Origin: Prorocentrum cordatum
Taxonomy: Eukaryota; Sar; Dinophyceae; Prorocentrales; Prorocentraceae
Length of the DNA stretch: 64,000 nt
Assembly: GCA_963575745.1 (NCBI GenBank)
Contig: CAUYUJ010004766.1
Coordinates: 1 to 64,000 of the forward strand
Reading direction: 5' to 3'
In this document: one piece after another, positions 1 through 9,870 of the stretch
Position numbering within the stretch: position 1 is the first letter of the stretch
How the letters are laid out: each line of letters starts with the position of its first letter
Made by a program: the position numbers and the translations under genes
Notes under the pieces: model-generated
Seen by the model: only the letters and a program-made list of their open reading frames with translations
The model's database searches: none
Told to the model about the DNA's origin: nothing

Positions 1-478
1 TCCGAGGCGGTGCGGAAAAAAGGCCACTCCAAGACATATTTTTCTTTCGAAAATATTGATTTTCTGCTCCCGGCGCCCTGGAACCCCTTCCTGGCCGATT
101 CCGGCACCCAGGCCGGCGCTCGAACCGAACGCCCGGGCCGGCACCTGGGCTGGCGGCCGAGCCGGATCCAGCGCTGGCGTCGGCTCTGGCCGTCGCCGGA
201 AAAATTGAATTCCGAGGCCGCGCTAACAAAACTCATCCAAACAGATTTTTCGAAAGTGCATCATTTCTGCTCCCGGCGCTCGGAGGCTACTGCGTCTCAA
301 GGAGAGGTGGAGCAGACATTAAAGGAGGTAAAAGCAAGCACACGAACGCTATGGACGCGCGATGCGCTGCCACAAGCCAGCTTCCCGCAAGATCGGTCCA
401 GAGTGGGAGGGGACGGAGCTGGACGGGTGATGGACCACCAGAGCACTGCTCCAGCCTTCCCTCAGTCCTGGGTCTGCT
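1..478 (+). repeat. Satellite unit and linker of a higher-order repeat (copy 1, cut by window edge)
   Basis: Bases 1-215 are the terminal variant of a ~196-210-bp GC-rich satellite with the landmarks GAATTCCGAGGCGGTGC, an AT-rich TTTTTCTTTCGAAAATATTG core and a GGGCCGG-rich tail. Bases 216-478 are a linker, with CATCATTTCTGCTCCCGGCG near its start, that joins the satellite to a 20-bp array. The same satellite-linker junction recurs at 3304, 40875, 43798 and 45415. The reading frame through it is not thought to be coding. Confidence 0.85.
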
Positions 479-880
479 GACCACACAGGAGCACGGCAGA
501 CCACACAGGAGCGCGGCAAACCACAAAGGAGCAAGGCAGACCCCAAATGAGCACGGCAGTCCACACGTTCGCACGGCAGACCGCACAGGAGCACGGCAGA
601 CCCGCACATGAGCACGCAGACCACGAAGACACGGCAACCACACAGAGCACGGCAGACCACACAGAACACGGCAGTCCACACAAGGACACGGACAGACTCC
701 CACGGAGCACGCAGACCACACAAGGAGCACGGCAAACCACACAAGAGCACGGCAGACCATACAGGAGCACGCCAGACCACACAGGAGCACGGCAGACCAC
801 ACGTTCGCACGGCAAACTCCACAGGAGCACGGCAGACCCCCAAGGAGCACGGCAGACCACAGGAGCACGGCAGACCGTCT
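479..880 (+). repeat. 20-bp T-free tandem array (GGAGCACGGCAGACC family)
   Basis: About 20 copies of GGAGCACGGCAGACCACACA with point and indel variation, plus scattered CACACGTTCGCACGG variants. The unit contains no T, so it has no stop codon in any of the six frames; the open frames across it are therefore uninformative. Confidence 0.95.
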
Positions 881-1125
881 TCGAGGCCTCTTGGGCCGTC
901 TTGGGGCCCTCTTGGAGCCATCTTAGCCGTCTTGGAGGCCATTTTGGCCGTCTTGGAAGACATCTTGGGCGTCTTGGAGGCCTCTTGCGCCGTGTTAGGG
1001 CCCTCTTGGGACCGTCTTGGGGACTTCTTGGGCCGTTTCGGGGCCATCTTGAAGGCCTCTTGGGCGATCTTAAAGCGATCTTGGGGGCCGCTTGGGCCGT
1101 CTTGGGCCGTCGGAACGCGGCAGGC
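881..1125 (+). repeat. Degenerate CTTGGGCCGTCTTGG repeat
   Basis: An irregular 9-18-bp pattern of CTTGG(G) spaced by GCCGTC, GGCCTC or GGACTT. It is the reverse complement of the CCCAAGAG-rich family that fills 46.5-52 kb. Near-identical copies lie at 3986-4225, 41551-41795 and 46131-46380. Confidence 0.85.
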
Positions 1126-1240
1126 CATCATTTAGTCTGTTCTGTTGCGTTTATGGGTTTCTCTGACGTTCTCGCCAATACGGTCTCTGACGCACGTGGT
1201 GGATAAAAAACGGCGCTTCCCGTTCTTGTCCGGTCATGTT
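1126..1240 (+). repeat. Conserved ~115-bp connector of the higher-order repeat
   Basis: A constant segment from the CATCATTTAGTCTGTTCTGT box to GCTTCCCGTTCTTGTCCGGT. It is repeated almost unchanged at 4226, 41796, 46381 and 47325, always upstream of a TTTCGCTCGAGACATCC unit. No coding potential is apparent. Confidence 0.85.
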
Positions 1241-1508
1241 CCCCAAAATGGCCATTTCGCTCGAGACATCCTCGAAAAATCGAGGTGTTGGAGGTTATCG
1301 TTTAAGACGTCTTATGTCAAAAATGACGGTTTCGCTCGAGACATCCTCAAAAAATCGGCATGTTGAAAAATATCAAAAAATTTTGTTATGCATGAAAAAT
1401 GAGCGTTTCGCTCGAGACATCCTCGAAAAAATGAGATGCCGACAGAGGTGTTTTAGAACCTCTTATGTTAAAAAAGACGTTTTCGCTCGGGACGTCCTCA
1501 GAAAATGA
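1241..1508 (+). repeat. TTTCGCTCGAGACATCC repeat block (about 4 units of ~75 bp)
   Basis: Four ~75-bp units, each holding TTTCGCTCGAGACATCCTC followed by an A-rich run (GAAAAATCG). The CTCGAG core is palindromic. The block recurs at 9591, 26695, 38965, 41911 and 43961; single units are scattered through 5.8-7.1 kb and 46.5-51.7 kb. Confidence 0.9.
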
Positions 1509-1512
1509 GCAG

Positions 1513-1551
1513 GTGGTCTGCCGTGCTCCTGTGTGGAGCACGGCAGACCAC
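1513..1551. repeat. Perfect 17-bp inverted repeat at an array inversion point
   Basis: The left arm 1513-1529 and right arm 1535-1551 are exact reverse complements with a TGTGT loop. It arises where two 20-bp repeat units meet head to head. The same junction is present near 9877-9915. Confidence 0.9.
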
Positions 1552-2485
1552 GGCCATTTCGCTCGAGACATCATCAAAAAATTGAGGTGTGGTCTGCCGT
1601 GCTCCTGTGTAGTCTGCCGTGCTCCTGTGGTCTGCCGTGCTCCCCACAGGAGCACGGCACACTGCGCGTAGGAACCGAGAGGAGCACGGCAGACCAAGAC
1701 GAGGAGCACGGCAGACCAGGCTTAGGAACCGAGAGGAGCACGGCAGACCAAGACGAGGAGCACGGCAGACCAGGCACCAAGAGCGCCCACAAGACGACGG
1801 AAAGGATGACCAAGACGAGGAGCACGGCAGACCAAGACGAGGAGCACGGCAGACTATGCCCTAAGAGTGCCCTCAAGACGGCCGAACAACGTCAGACCCC
1901 ATAGGAGCACGGCAGACCACAGAAGAGCACGGCAGACCAACAGGAGCACGGCAGACCACACAAGAGCACGGCAGGCCACACAGGAGCACGGCAGACCACA
2001 CAGGAGCACGGCAAACCACAAAGGAGCACGGCAGACCACACAAGAGCACGGCAGACCCCACAAGAGCACGGCAGACCCCACAGGAGCACGGCAGACCCCA
2101 CAGGAGCACGGCAGAGCAGACCCAAAAGGAGCACGGCAGACCACACAGGAGCAAGGCAAACCACAGGAACACGGCAGACCACACAGGAACACGGCAGACC
2201 CCACAGTAGCAAGGCAGACCCCAAAGGAGCACGGCAGACCACCGGAGCACGGCAGACCACACAGGAGTACGGCAGACCCCACCTGAGCACGGCAAATCCC
2301 AACTGAGCACGGCAGACCACAAGAGCACGGCAGACCACACAGGAGCACGGCAGACTCCACAGGAGCACGGCAGACCACAAAGGAGCACGGCAGACCACAC
2401 AGGAACCCGGCAGACGCCACAGGAGCACGGCAGACGCCACAGGAGCACGGCGGAACCCACAGGAGCACGGCAGACCGCGCGCGGG

Positions 2486-2520
2486 TACAACATAAACGCG
2501 CCTTTTTGTTGTACCCCGAC
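2486..2520. repeat. GGTACAAC/GTTGTACC hairpin module inside the array
   Basis: An 8-bp inverted repeat (GGTACAAC and GTTGTACC) around AT-rich TAAACGCGCC interrupts the T-free array. The same module is found at 5191-5221, 39630-39662, 42796-42828 and 44614-44645. There it is followed by a second small palindrome, AACGCCGCTGGCGTT; in this copy that part is missing. Confidence 0.8.
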
Positions 2521-2668
2521 AGGAGCACGGCAGATCTCACAGGCGCGCGGCAGACCCCAAATGAGCACGGCCGACCACAGGAGCACGGCAGACCCCAAAT
2601 GAGTACCCCAAAAGAGCACCGTAGACGCCTCAGGAGCACGGCTGACCACACAGGAGCACGGCAGCCTG

Positions 2669-3313
2669 GGCCGGTTCCGGCGCCGGCCGGCGCCGGAAAA
2701 TTGAATTCCGAGGCGGTGCCGAAAAAAGGCCACTCCAAGACACATTTTTCTTTCGAAAATATTGATTTTCTGTTCCCGGCGCCCGGAACCCCTTCCGGGC
2801 CGCTTCTGGCACCCGGGCCGGCGCTCGAGCCAAACGCCCGGGCCAGCACCCGGGCCAGCGCCCGGGCCGGTTCCGGCGCCGGCCGGCGGCGGAAAATTGA
2901 ATTCCGAGGCGGTGCCGCAAAAAGGCCACTCCAAGACATATTTTTCTTTCGAAAATATTGATTTTCTGCTCCCGGCGCCCGGGAACCCCTTCCGGGCCGC
3001 TTCCGGCACCCGGGCCGGCGCTCGAGCCGAACGCCTGGGCCAGCACCCGGGCCAGCGCCCGGGCCGGTTCCGGCGCCCGCCGGCGCCGGAAAATTGAATT
3101 CCGAGGCGGTGCGGAAAAAAGGCCACTCCAAGACATATTTTTCTTTCGAAAATATTGATTTTCTGCTCCCGGCGCCCTGGAACCCCTTCCGGGCCGATTC
3201 CGGCACCCAGGCCGGCGCTCGAACCGAACGCCCGGGCCGGCACCTGGGCTGGCGGCCGAGCCGGATCCAGCGCTGGCGTCGGCTCTGGCCGTCGCCGGAA
3301 AAATTGAAGTCCG
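2669..3313 (+). repeat. ~196-bp satellite, 3 units
   Basis: GAATTCCGAGGCGGTGC recurs at about 2703, 2899 and 3096, giving periods of 196 and 197, and ends with a 210-bp terminal variant. Each unit has a GC-rich half and a TTTCGAAAATATTG half. Confidence 0.92.
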
Positions 3314-3985
3314 AGGCCGCGCTAACAAAACTCATCCAAAAAGATTTTTCGAAAGTGCATCATTTCTGCTCCCGGCGCTCGGAGGCTTCTGCGTCTCAAG
3401 GAGAGGTGGAGCAGACATTAAAGGAGGTAAAAGCCAGCACACGAACGCTATGGACGCGCGATGCGCTGCCACAAGCCAGCTTCCCGCAAGATCGGTCCAG
3501 AGTGGGAGGGGACGGAGCTGGGCGGGTGATGGACCACCAGAGCACTGCTCCAGCCTTCCCTCAGCCCTCGACAGCTGACCACACAGGAGCCCGGCAGACA
3601 CACAGGAGCCGGCAAACCACAAAGGAGCAAGGCAGACCCCAAATAGAGCACGACGCAGTCCACAACGTTCGCACGGCAGACCGCACAGGAGCACGCAGAC
3701 CGCAAGGTAGCACGGCAGACCAAGAAGGAGCACGGCAGACCACACAGGAGCACGGCAGACCACACAGGAGCACGGCAGACCACACAGGACACGGCAGACC
3801 CCACGGGAGCACGGCAGACCACACAGGATCACGGCAAACCACACAAGAGCACGGCAGACCATACAGGAGCACGCCAGACCACACAGGAGCACGGCAGACC
3901 ACACGTTCGCACGGCAAACTCCACAGGAGCACGGCAGACCCCAAAGGAGCACGGCAGACCACAGGAGCTCGGCAGACCGTCTTCG
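3314..3985 (+). repeat. Linker and 20-bp array of higher-order repeat copy 2
   Basis: 3314-3565 repeats the linker of 216-478; 3566-3985 is a 20-bp array. The array stretch 3590-3720 carries many single-base indels relative to the other copies, which may be consensus errors. Confidence 0.88.
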
Positions 3986-4440
3986 AGGCCTCTTGGGCCG
4001 TCTTGGGGCCCTCTTGGAGCCATCTTAGCCGTCTTGGAGGCCATCTTGGCCGTCTTGGAAGACATCTTGGGCGTCTTGGAGGCCTCTTGCGCCGTGTTAG
4101 GGCCCGCTTGGGACCGTCTTGGGGACTTCTTGGGCCGTTTCGGGGCCATCTTGAAGGCCTCTTGGGCGATCTTAAAGCGATCTTGGGGGCCTCTTGGGCC
4201 GTCTTGGGCCGTCGGAACGCGGCAGTCCATCATTTAGTCTGTTCTGTTGCGTTTATGGGTTTCTCTGACGTTCTCGCCAATACGGTCTCTGACGCACGTG
4301 GTGGATAAAAAACGGCGCTTCCCGTTCTTGTCCGGTCAGGTTTTCGTTGGCGGATTCCCCAAAATGGCCATTTCGCTCGAGACATCCTCCAAAAATCGAG
4401 GTGTTGGAGGATATGTTCGCAACATCATCTTGAAACCGAG
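3986..4440 (+). repeat. CTTGGG repeat, connector and single CTCGAG unit (copy 2)
   Basis: Follows the order of 881-1300, but the CTCGAG block is cut to one unit. It contains CGTTGGCGGATTCCCCAAAA at 4345-4364, which also appears near 9590. Confidence 0.85.
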
Positions 4441-5765
4441 AGGAGCACGGCAGACCAAGACGAGGAGCACGGCAGACCAGGCCCCAAGAGCGCCCCCAAG
4501 ACGACGGAAAGGAGGACCAGGACGAGGAGCACGGCAGACCAAGACGAGGAGCACGGCAGACTATGCCCTAAGAGTGCCCTCAAGACGGCCGAACAACGGC
4601 AGACCCCATAGGATCACGGCAGACCACAGAAGAGCACGGCAGACCAACAGGAACACGGCAGACCACACAAGAGCACGGCAGGCCACACAGGAGCACGGCA
4701 GACCACACAGGAGCACGGCAGACCACAAAGGAGCACGGCAGACCACACAAGAGCACGGCAGACCCAACAAGAGCACGGCAGACCCCACAGGAGCACGGCA
4801 GACCCCACAGGAGCACGGCAGAGCAGACCCAAAAGGAGCACGGCAGACCACACAGGAGCAAGGCAAACCACAGGAGCACGGCAGACCACACAGGAGCACG
4901 GCAGACCCCACAGTAGCAAGGCAGACCCCAAAGGAGCACAGCAGACCACCGGAGCACGGCAGACCACACAGGAGTACGGCAGACCCCACATGAGCACGGC
5001 AAATCCCAAATGAGCACGGCAGACCACAAGAGCACGGCAGACCACACAGGAGCACGGCAGACTCCACAGGAGCACGGCAGACCACAAAGGAGCACGGCAG
5101 ACCACACAGGAGCCCGCCAGACGCCACAGGAGCACGGCAGACGCCACAGGAGCACGGCGGAACCCACAGGAGCACGGCAGACCGCGCGCGGGTACAACAT
5201 AAACGCGCCTTTTGTTGTACCCCGAACGCCGCTGGCGTTTCCCCAACAGGAGCACGGCAGATCTCACAGGCGCGCGGCAGACCCCAAATGAGCACGGCCG
5301 ACCACAGGAGCACGGCAGACCCCAAATGAGTACGGCAGACCCCAAAAGAGCACCGTAGACGCCTCAGGAGCACGTCTGACCACACAGGAGCACGCAGACC
5401 ACACAGGAAGCGCGGCAAACACACAAAGAGCAAGGCAAGACCCCAAAATGAAGCACGATAGCAGTCCACCACGTTCGCACGGCAACCGCCCAGGAGCACG
5501 CAGACCCCACATTAGCAACGCAAACCACAAAGGAGCAAGGCAGACCCCACATGAGCACGGCAGTCCACACGTTCGCACGGCAGACCGCACAGGAGCACCG
5601 CAGACCCCACATGAGCACGGCAGACCAAGAAGGAACACGGCAGACCACACAGGAGCACGGCAGACCACACAGGAGCACGGCAGACCACACAGGAGCACGG
5701 CAGACCACACGTTCGCACGGCACACTCCACAGGAGCACGGCAGACCCCAAAGGAGCACGGCAGTG
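4441..5765 (+). repeat. Long 20-bp array (copy 2)
   Basis: Forward GGAGCACGGCAGACC units with the hairpin module at 5191-5221. An indel-rich patch at about 5390-5540 disturbs the 20-bp register. Confidence 0.93.
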
Positions 5766-5930
5766 GTACGTGGCACTGCTGTGGTATGCCGTACTAAAAA
5801 CGTGGAATATCTCATAAGCCCAGGGGACAAAAGGACGCTTCCCGTTCTTGTCCGGTCAGGTTCCGGAAAATTTGCCGTTTCGCTCGGGACGTCCTCAAAA
5901 AATCGGCTCCGGAGGGGACTCCGAAGCAGC
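5766..5930 (+). repeat. ~98-bp connector shared with 38868-38964, plus one CTCGAG unit
   Basis: The segment containing GTGGTATGCCGTACTAAAAA and CATAAGCCCAGGGGACAAAA is found only here and at 38868-38964, where it opens the right-hand repeat arm. It links the two arms as related units. Confidence 0.85.
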
Positions 5931-6330
5931 ATTATCTTGGAATCGCTCCCGGAGGGCCTCCAAACGGCCCAAGAAAGCCCCCGAAGGCCCCCCAGAGGAC
6001 CCCCAGAGCGCCCCAAGAGACCCCCAAGAGGCCCCCAAGGGGCGGCCAGAGGCCCCCCCGAGCGCCCAAAACGCCCAAGAGACCCCAAGAAAGCCCCCCA
6101 GGGGCACAAAGAGGCGGCCAGAAAGTCCCCCAGAACGGCGCGAAAGGCTCCCGGAGTCCTGAACTTCAAACGCCTCACATAAGAGCCCCCGATAGAGCCC
6201 CCCGCCGGGACTCCCCCAAGAGGCCCCAGAGCCCAGAGCTACGACAGCCCCACGAGCGACCAAGCCCAAGAGCGACCAATATACCTCCAAGACGGCGCGC
6301 GAAGCCCGAAACGCACATGATGGGCCCCCC
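5931..6330 (+). repeat. CCCAAGAG/CCCCAAG low-complexity repeat
   Basis: Irregular runs of CCCAAGAGACCCCCAAGAGG type, the reverse complement of the CTTGGG family. There is almost no T, so the long frames through it are not evidence of genes. Confidence 0.85.
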
Positions 6331-6560
6331 CGGCGTCCCAGATATGTCTACAACGCACTGCAGCAACACCATGCTTTCAGGGTCCGCGGATATTCCTTTC
6401 TGATTCGCGGCTGCCTGCTTCTTCTCTCAACGGCGGACTGCAGCAACACCGTGCTTTCATGTTCGGAGGAGTTTCCTTTCGATTCGCGGCTGCCTGCTTC
6501 TTCTCTCAACCCCGGATGTCTGTGACCCTGTACCTTACGATGTATTTAGCCTCGAGTCTG
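6331..6560 (+). repeat. ~78-bp tandem duplication
   Basis: The segment CTGCAGCAACACC to GCTTCTTCTCTCAAC (about 6358-6430) is repeated at about 6436-6510 with roughly 10% divergence. No gene was recognised here. Confidence 0.7.
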
Positions 6561-6754
6561 CTCCGAAGGAGCCGATGCCGAGAAGGCCTAAGAAAGCTCC
6601 CACAGAACCCCACGACGCGCCCAGACAGCCCAAGAAGACCCCTGAAGCCCATAAGAGGACCCAAGGGGCCCCCAAGAAGCCCCCAACAAGCCCCAAGAGA
6701 ACCCCGCGCGGCGCCAGGAGCAACGTCTTTCTCCAATTGCCTTGTACTGTCCTC

Positions 6755-6785
<31 letters not shown>

Positions 6786-7195
6786 CGCATTCGTCCTCGT
6801 ACTCGCCCTGGTTCTCTTCGTCATCGTCCTTGTGTTTCTCTTCCTCCTCGTTGTCCTCATGCTCCTCCGCGCTATCCTCACGTTCGCCACGTCGTCCTCG
6901 TCATCGACTCCTCGTTGTCCTCGCCTTCCTTTTCTTCTTCGCCTAATACGCCCAATAGACTAAAGCGGCGCTTCCCGTTCTTGTCCGATCAGGTTTCTGT
7001 TTTTTTTTGCCGTTTCGCTCGAGACATCCTAAAATTATCCCGGCAAAGCAACCTAACAGCGATGTGTAGAAGCATATCTGAAAGCATTCCCCTTAAGATT
7101 CAGATGAAAATCCAGTTGTCGAATTCTGCTGTTCTCGCAGTCGTAGTCGCATTCGCGATGACAGTCGCAGCGGCAACGGCAGTCGCAGTCACAGC
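6561..7195 (+). repeat. CCCAAGAG repeat, TCG-rich microsatellite and connector fragments
   Basis: 6561-6725 is CCCAAGAG-type. 6726-6950 is rich in TCGTCG and TCCTCG. 6961-7030 holds a GCTTCCCGTTCTTGTCC connector and a CTCGAG unit. A longer version of the same order recurs at 48780-49270 and 50380-50790. Confidence 0.75.
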
Positions 7196-8034
7196 CTCCG
7201 CCTCAGCCTGCCTCCTCCTCCTCCTCCTCTTTCTCCTGCTCCTCCTCCTCCTCCTCCTCCTCCTCCTCCTCCTCTTCCTCCTGCTCGTCCTCCAGCTCGT
7301 TCCTCGTTCCTCGTCCTCCTCGCTTGCTCGACCTTCCTCCTCCTGGGTGCTTCTCCATCCTCCCCTCCTCCTCTCCACCTCCTCCTCCTCCTCCTCCTCC
7401 TCCTCCTGGTGTCCCTCCGTTCATCTCTCCTTCCTGGTGCGTTCTTCCTCCCGCCCTCCTCCTCCCGTCCTCCCCTCCTCCTCCACGTCCTCCTCCTCCT
7501 CTTCTCACTCCTCCTCTCTCCTCCTTTTCCACCTCTGAGTCCTCGCCGTCCCCCTCCATCCTCCTCCTCCCCTCTTCAGTCGTCCTCCGTCTCGTCTCCT
7601 CGTCTTGCTCGTCCTCCTCCTCCTGGTGTTTTCACCTCCTCCTCCTTCTCCCCTCCTCCTCCTCCTCCTCCTCCACCTCCTCCTCCTGTAGGACCTCCCT
7701 CGTTTTCCTCCTCCTGGTACTCCCGCCCCCCCCTCCTCCTCCTCCCTCCTCCTCGTCCTCGTCCTCCTCCTCCTCCTCCTCCTCCTCCTCCCTACCTCCT
7801 CCTCCTCCTCCTCCTGGTAGTCCTCCCCCTCCCCTCCTCCTCCTCCTCCTCCTCCTCCTCCTCCTCTTCCTGGTCGTCCTCCACCTCCTGGTCGTCCTCC
7901 TCCTCCTGCTCGTCCTCCTCCTCCTCCTGCTCGTCCTTTTTCTCCTGCTCCTCCTGCTCCTCGTCCTGCTCCTGCTCGTCCTCGTCCTCCTGGTCTTGCT
8001 CGTCCTCCTCCTCGTCGTGCTCTTGCCCCTGCTG
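7196..8034 (+). repeat. ~840-bp (TCC/CTC)n polypyrimidine tract
   Basis: Nearly uninterrupted pyrimidines with CTCCTC and CGTCCTCC steps. Homopurine-homopyrimidine DNA of this length can form triplex structures. The Ser/Pro/Leu-rich frames across it are low-complexity artefacts. Confidence 0.95.
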
Positions 8035-8540
8035 AAAATGTGGCCCAGGAATAGGAGTTCTGGGAAGTCGAAGAGCACGAAGTTGCCTACAGTTGGCTAC
8101 GGGCATTCAAAATGTGGCCCGGGAATGGAGTTCTGGGAACTCGAAGAGCACGAAGTGGCCTACAGTTGGCTCCGGGCATTCAAAAATGTGGCCCGGGAAT
8201 GGAGTTCTGGGAACTCGAAGAGCACGAAGTGGCCTAACAGTTGGCTCCGGGGCATTCAAAATGTGGCCCAGGAATGGGAGTTCTGGGAAGTCGAAGAGCA
8301 CGAAGTTGCCTACAATTGGCTACGGGCATTCAAAATGTGGCCCGGAAATGGAGTTCTGGGAACTCGAAGAGCACGAAGTGTGTGACTGTTGCATCCGGTT
8401 ATTCTAAATGTGGCCCGGGAATGGCGTTCTGGGATGTCGAAGAGCACGAAGTGTGTGACTGTTGCATCCGGGTATTCAGAATGTGGCCTGGGAGTGGAGT
8501 TCTGGGAAGTCGAAGAGCAGGAAGTGTGTGACTGTTGGTG
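8035..8540 (+). repeat. 74-bp tandem repeat, about 7 copies
   Basis: AAAATGTGGCCCGGGAATGG and GTCGAAGAGCACGAAGT recur with starts near 8035, 8109, 8183, 8258, 8331, 8404 and 8477. The last copies switch from TACAGTTGGCT to GACTGTTGCATC. A period of 74 is not a multiple of 3, which argues against a repeat protein. Confidence 0.9.
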
Positions 8541-9046
8541 AAAAACGAGCCCGGCACCCTGCCGCCCGGCAACTCCCCAACACCTGCCCGGACCCCCCTG
8601 TGGAGTGATCTGTGAGCTCTTTTGAGTCAACTAGAAACCTATCAGTCTTCGCTGTTAGGTAAAAATCGGCTCCGGAGGGGGCTCCGAACCGACATCCTCT
8701 TGGAGTCGCCCCCGGAGGGCTCCAAGACGGCCCACGGAGGGCCCCAAGAGACCCCAAACGGCCCCCAGGGAGCCCCCAAGACGGCCCACAGAGAGCCCCA
8801 CGACGGCCCACGGAGACCCCAAGACGGCCCAGGCTGCCCTCAAGACGGCCTCCGACCTGCTGGGACCGTCCTGCCTCCCCTGGTGACGGGAAGCGCCTCC
8901 GGCGTGTACCGTTGGTTCAGGGGAATTAAGCACCCCCAAAGGCTCCCATTTTTCGTTGGCGGATGACGGGAAGCGCCTCCGGCGTGCACCGTTGGTTCTG
9001 GGGCTTAATTTTTCTAACTAAGGGGTACGGGCTCCATCCCGAAACT
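8541..9046 (+). repeat. Mixed dispersed repeats (CCCAAGAC type and GATGACGGGAAGCG modules)
   Basis: 8690-8870 is CCCAAGAC/GCCCAC low complexity. 8885-9046 holds two copies of a module with CGCCTCCGGCGTG and CCGTTGGTTC, then CTAACTAAGGGGTACGGG. Related modules lie at 46763-46850 and 50798-50840. No gene was seen. Confidence 0.7.
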
Positions 9047-9378
9047 CGTTGGCGGATGACGGGAAGCGTCTTCGAGGTACGAGAAGCAAGCGGGACGTTC
9101 TGGCTGAATCCTTGAGTATATATATATATATATATATATATATCTTTAACTATATGGGTTGCGCCGCTGCACGGGAGTTTTCGTTGGCGGATGACGGGAA
9201 GCGTCTTCGAGGTACGAGAAGCAAGCGGGACGTTCTGGCTGAATCCTTGAGTATATATATATATATATCTTTAACTATATGGGTTGCCGCGCTGCACGGG
9301 GTTTTTCGTTGGCGGATGACGGGAAGCGTCTTCGAGGTACGAGAAGCAAGCGGGACGTTCTGGCTGAATCCTTGAGTA

Positions 9379-9410
<32 letters not shown>

Positions 9411-9520
9411 TATCTTTAACTATATGGGTTGCCGCGCCGCACGGGATTTTCGTTGGCGGATGACGGGAAGCGTCTTCGAGGTACGAGAAGCAAGCGGGAC
9501 GTTCTGGCTGAATCCTTGAG

Positions 9521-9551
<31 letters not shown>

Positions 9552-9590
9552 TTATATCTATGGGTTGCGCGGGCTGCACGGGATCATTCA
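9047..9590 (+). repeat. ~125-140-bp tandem repeat with internal (TA)n, 4 copies
   Basis: Each copy starts with CGTTGGCGGATGACGGGAAG (about 9048, 9182, 9308 and 9450) and contains GAGAAGCAAGCGGGACGTTC and a (TA)8-15 tract of variable length. A truncated fifth start near 9590 runs into the CTCGAG block. Confidence 0.9.
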
Positions 9591-9870
9591 TTGGCGGATT
9601 CCCCAAAATGGCCATTTCGCTCGAGACATCCTCGAAAAATCGAGGTGTTGGAGGCTATCGTTTAAGACGTCTTATGTTAAAAATGACGGTTTCGCTCGAG
9701 ACATCCTCAAACAATCGGGATGTTGAAAAATATCAAAAATTTTTGTTATGCATGAAAAATGAGCGTTTCGCTCGAGACATCCTCGAAAAAATGAGATGCC
9801 GACAGAGGTGTTTTAGAACCTCTTATGTTAAAAATGACGTTTTCGCTCGGGACGTCCTCAGAAAATGAGC
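9591..9870 (+). repeat. TTTCGCTCGAGACATCC block
   Basis: Units at about 9614, 9690 and 9766 plus a diverged GGGACGTCC unit at 9841. Almost identical to 1241-1508. Confidence 0.9.

Larger units (their letters stand above)
1509..2668 (+). repeat. 20-bp array with head-to-head inversion at its left end
   Basis: The array starts in the reverse orientation (CTGCCGTGCTCCTGT) and flips at about 1530 and again at about 1640. The rest, to 2668, is forward GGAGCACGGCAGACC units, with CAAGACGAGGAGCACGGCAG variants in 1680-1860. Copies with the same inversions lie at 9871 and 26941. Confidence 0.93.

Noticed and set aside
1854-3335. Long minus- and plus-strand frames with CRAPV/LPCSC or HGRPHRSTADHT patterns, here and in all 20-bp arrays
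   Set aside because: They are translations of a 20-bp T-free repeat that cannot contain stop codons; all frames are open and the protein period of 20 residues is just 3 x 20 bp.
6459-8385. Ser/Pro/Leu-rich frames over the polypyrimidine tract
   Set aside because: Compositional artefact of (TCC)n; period and frame are not conserved.
9047-9590. Repeat protein with an IYIYIY tail
   Set aside because: The repeat length changes with the (TA)n tract, so frame is not kept between copies.
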